Below, one piece after another: positions 60,422-62,776 of a stretch of DNA of 62,776 nt. The notes under the pieces were generated by a model, which was not told where the DNA came from, made no database searches, and worked only from the letters and a program-made list of their open reading frames with translations. This stretch comes from an uncultured Pelagibacteraceae bacterium (lineage in GTDB: Bacteria; Pseudomonadota; Alphaproteobacteria; Pelagibacterales; Pelagibacteraceae): the NCBI GenBank assembly GCA_902619745.1, contig CACNFL010000004.1:1-62776 (forward strand), in the 5' to 3' direction. Position 1 is the first letter of the stretch; each line of letters begins with the position of its first letter. Both the position numbers and the translations under genes were made by a program.

Positions 60422-61414
60422 GTTTTCCAAATCTTTCTTTATTATATCCGGTATAGAAATTTCTTTTTTTGAGTTATTTTTATACCGGGCATATTTATTT
60501 TGTCCTGGATACAATATTTCCTTAACACCTTTTATCTTAGGAAGTTTTTTTATTGTTTTAATATTATCTTTAATTCGTTGGTTATAATTTTTCTGAAATA
60601 AATTTGCTTTAAAAGTTATAAATAAATGTCCAATATTTTGTGGACCTGAAAAATCATCAAATGGATCCTTAACTCTTCCTGCATGATTTCCTCCAGTTAA
60701 AACTCCACTTAAAATATCTACCATCCAAGCAAGTCCTGAACCTCTAAAACCTGCAATTGGTAATTGAACTCCAGCTAATGCTTTTTTTGCATCAATGGTT
60801 GGTTTGCCAAATTTATCTAAAGCAACTCCTGCAGGAATTGATTGATTATTTCTTGCAGCAACTCTAATTTTACCTCTGTTAATTACTGAAATTGATGTAT
60901 CTAGAATAAAAGGAATTTTAGAACCAGTAGGTGATCCAAAACAAATTGGATTTGTACCAAATAAAGATTTTAAAGCACCATGTGGAGCAACTGCTGGAGG
61001 AGCATTTGTATAGATCATTGTAATTAAATTTTTCTTTGCTGCTTGTTCAGCGTAATAACCTGACAAACCATAGTGACCACTATTTTTAACCGCTACCATT
61101 CCTATTCCAGTTTTTTGTGCATGCTTAATTGCAGTTTTAATTCCTAGATCAGCTGCAACAAAACCAATACTATTTTTTGCATCTATGTGTGAAATAGAAG
61201 AAGAAATTTTTTTAATTTTAATTTTTGGTTTCGGATTAATTACTTTTTTGGAAATTCGATCACAGTACATTTTAAGTCTTGATAAACCATGTCCATATGC
61301 ACCAACTAATTCTGCATTGATTAATGCATTAGCTGAAATCAAAGCATGATCTTTACTTAGGCCAAATTTTTGGAATATTTTAATGACTTGTTTTTTTAAA
61401 ACTGGGGTCTTCAT
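60410..61414 (-). CDS. Ldh2-family oxidoreductase (malate/L-lactate/sulfolactate dehydrogenase type)
   Basis: 334 residues. GHGLSRLKMYCDRI, VKNSGHYGLSGYY and FGTNPICFGSPT mark the Ldh2/ComC/AllD/DpkA fold, an NAD(P) enzyme family unrelated to classical LDH. GFRGSGLAWMVD lies near the end. Substrates include ureidoglycolate, cyclic imino acids and sulfolactate. Its upstream neighbour, 16 bp away, is a taurine-type permease, hinting at an organosulfonate or amino acid substrate (inference). Confidence 0.85.
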   Translation of the reverse strand: MKTPVLKKQVIKIFQKFGLSKDHALISANALINAELVGAYGHGLSRLKMYCDRISKKVINPKPKIKIKKISSSISHIDAKNSIGFVAADLGIKTAIKHAQKTGIGMVAVKNSGHYGLSGYYAEQAAKKNLITMIYTNAPPAVAPHGALKSLFGTNPICFGSPTGSKIPFILDTSISVINRGKIRVAARNNQSIPAGVALDKFGKPTIDAKKALAGVQLPIAGFRGSGLAWMVDILSGVLTGGNHAGRVKDPFDDFSGPQNIGHLFITFKANLFQKNYNQRIKDNIKTIKKLPKIKGVKEILYPGQNKYARYKNNSKKEISIPDIIKKDLENLIS

Positions 61415-61430
61415 TTCATCCCCTTAACAT

Positions 61431-62776
61431 TTATCCTTTTCCACGCCAAGGAATAGTTTTATCAATTATTTTTCTTAATGTAATATCAAATAAAAGACCT
61501 AATAGACCCATAATAAATATCGTTATCCAAATTACCTCATATTGGAAGTACTTTTTAGCAACGTTTTCAACAAAACCAATACCGGTTGTACCTGCTAAGA
61601 ATTCTGCAGCAACAAGCGTTCCCCAACACATACCAACAGCAACTCTAATTCCTGTAAGAATTTCAGGAAGTGAATTTGGGAAAATTACATGTCTTAAAAT
61701 TTGTTTTTTAGTAGCTCCTAACGAGTGGGCTGCATGGATTTTTGATAGTTGTGTTCCTGAAGCACCAGCTCTTGCAGAAATAATCATAATCGATAATGAG
61801 ACCATAAATAATAAAAATACTTTTCCTGAGTTATCAATTCCAAGAACTGAAATAATTAAAGGTGCCCATGCAAGAGGAGGAACAGGTCTATAAAGTTCTA
61901 TAAGTGGATCGAAGAAACCTTTTGCAAACCTGTTTAGACCCATAAACAATCCTAAAGGTACACCAATTATGATACCAAAGATTAATCCTAAAAATACTCT
62001 TAAAAAAGAATCCCAAATATGTCCGTATGGGACAGGCACTTTAAATAATTTGAAATCACCTGTAACAACTTTTAACACATTGCTTTTGAAGTTTTCTTTT
62101 ACTACTCCATCTTTAGTATGCACTGGATATTCACCAGGCAATATATCAGCTATCCAATCTGGTAAAATAAATCCTATCATTTTACTCACATCAACCATTT
62201 CAATCCATAAAAGAGGAATGTTTTTATAGCCAACACTTGGTTTCGACATCAAGATAAATTTATTAAAAGTATCAGATGGCTTTGGTAACCATCTTCCTGA
62301 TCCTTGTTCTGAACATGTCGGTCCACTTGCAACAATTGTTCCAGCAGGGAATAAAAGAATATCTATTAATCTTAATCCACCTTGTTCTTTATTTTGCAAT
62401 TCGTCAAATTCAATTATTGCAGCCTGCATTTCATTTAATGCATTAGGGGGATAGATACTTGCAAACTCTATTCTTCTTGCAATTTTAACAATATTCTTTG
62501 CATAATCAGATGCGATTTCCTGATTATCATCTAAACTTTTTCTATATGTTTTAATATCATCTTTAAGTTGTTTAATTGCGTTTTTAAACTGTGGGTTATG
62601 ATTTTTTAATTTAAAAAATTTGTCGTCAATTTTTTTTAGTTCTGCTGCAGCTGCATTAAATTTTAAGCCTTTGTTAGTTTGTGGTGCAGTTGGTATTTCA
62701 ATAGTATTTTCAATAGAACCACTTCCAGAATCTATTGTTGTTATTCCCCAACCACCTTGCTCATTAATAAGTTTTT
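61431..62776 (-). CDS. TauC/NrtB-type ABC transporter permease, start outside window
   Basis: The frame is open from the window edge (62776) to the stop at 61431. The Met at 62429 is not a natural start, because 115 more codons upstream are open. The N-terminal visible 240 or so residues are soluble, with a helical charged stretch, and two Cys-containing and Gly-rich segments. The membrane part (about the last 200 residues) has PLGLFMGLNRFAKGFFDP and the loop AAHSLGATKKQILRHVIFP. TauC-like family is confident; the large N-terminal extension is unusual. True start lies outside. Confidence 0.82.
   Translation of the reverse strand, partial: KLINEQGGWGITTIDSGSGSIENTIEIPTAPQTNKGLKFNAAAAELKKIDDKFFKLKNHNPQFKNAIKQLKDDIKTYRKSLDDNQEIASDYAKNIVKIARRIEFASIYPPNALNEMQAAIIEFDELQNKEQGGLRLIDILLFPAGTIVASGPTCSEQGSGRWLPKPSDTFNKFILMSKPSVGYKNIPLLWIEMVDVSKMIGFILPDWIADILPGEYPVHTKDGVVKENFKSNVLKVVTGDFKLFKVPVPYGHIWDSFLRVFLGLIFGIIIGVPLGLFMGLNRFAKGFFDPLIELYRPVPPLAWAPLIISVLGIDNSGKVFLLFMVSLSIMIISARAGASGTQLSKIHAAHSLGATKKQILRHVIFPNSLPEILTGIRVAVGMCWGTLVAAEFLAGTTGIGFVENVAKKYFQYEVIWITIFIMGLLGLLFDITLRKIIDKTIPWRGKG

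Noticed and set aside
1..62776. CRISPR array, insertion sequence, prophage, integrase or toxin-antitoxin module
   Set aside because: No direct-repeat array, transposase, integrase, or paired small toxin-like genes were seen anywhere in the window.

Overview
The window looks like chromosome from the SAR11 clade (Pelagibacterales, Alphaproteobacteria). The base composition is extremely A+T rich and spacers are mostly 0-15 bp. Many starts and stops overlap. Binding-protein-dependent transporters (ABC and TRAP) are numerous and regulators few. No tRNA, rRNA, insertion sequence, prophage or CRISPR array was seen. Nearly all space is coding; the longest gene-free stretch is about 283 bp (10953-11235).

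Layout. 1-3157: housekeeping genes (hisI, folE), an AcuI-type reductase and a LysR regulator. 3158-8283: a Fur-box-preceded ferric iron ABC operon (binding protein, a 64-residue Cys protein, permease, ATPase), followed closely by azlCD. 8276-10952: an ETHE1-type persulfide dioxygenase, a DUF4396 membrane protein, cytochrome b561, a cytochrome c'-like protein and an unknown gene. 10953-11235: a convergent intergenic region with several hairpins, a possible small RNA. 11236-24932: a sugar-acid catabolic island with a UxaA/GarD dehydratase, an IlvD/Edd dehydratase, an enolase-superfamily dehydratase, an SMP-30 lactonase, an SDR, an FAH-family hydrolase, three hydroxyacid dehydrogenases, an EamA permease and a complete TRAP transporter. 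Its second half resembles the non-phosphorylative L-fucose/L-rhamnose-type route to pyruvate plus a C3 product. 24907-31802: PEP carboxylase, ccdA, a flavodoxin-fold reductase, a butyrobetaine dioxygenase-like enzyme, an IMPase/HisN-like phosphatase, DUF924 and DUF952. 31781-36969: an SMR / DUF2798 / SMR trio, five small genes (two secreted), a membrane protein, cysK and cysE.

37492-43761: a GmhB-like phosphatase converging on a five-gene minus-strand operon (methyltransferase, nucleotidyltransferase, glycosyltransferase, radical SAM protein, and a YvcK/CofD-like domain fused to a second glycosyltransferase). This is the best candidate for an undescribed system, probably surface-glycan or sugar-nucleotide chemistry. 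43902-51557: a LysE exporter, an alpha/beta hydrolase, and a sugar/compatible-solute ABC transporter ending in a GH63 mannosylglycerate/glucosylglycerate hydrolase-like enzyme. 51560-58142: a HisD-family dehydrogenase (possibly HpsN-like), a phosphotransacetylase and an AfuABC-like transporter. 58297-62776: a BASS symporter, an internally duplicated two-wHTH regulator, a tiny membrane protein, an Ldh2-family dehydrogenase and a TauC-like permease that runs off the window.

A recurring design is a hairpin directly after a solute-binding-protein gene and before its membrane subunits (about 4524-4574, 18448-18469 and 47824-47858). This would make binding protein in excess of permease. All functional calls come from motif and context reading; no database search was run.
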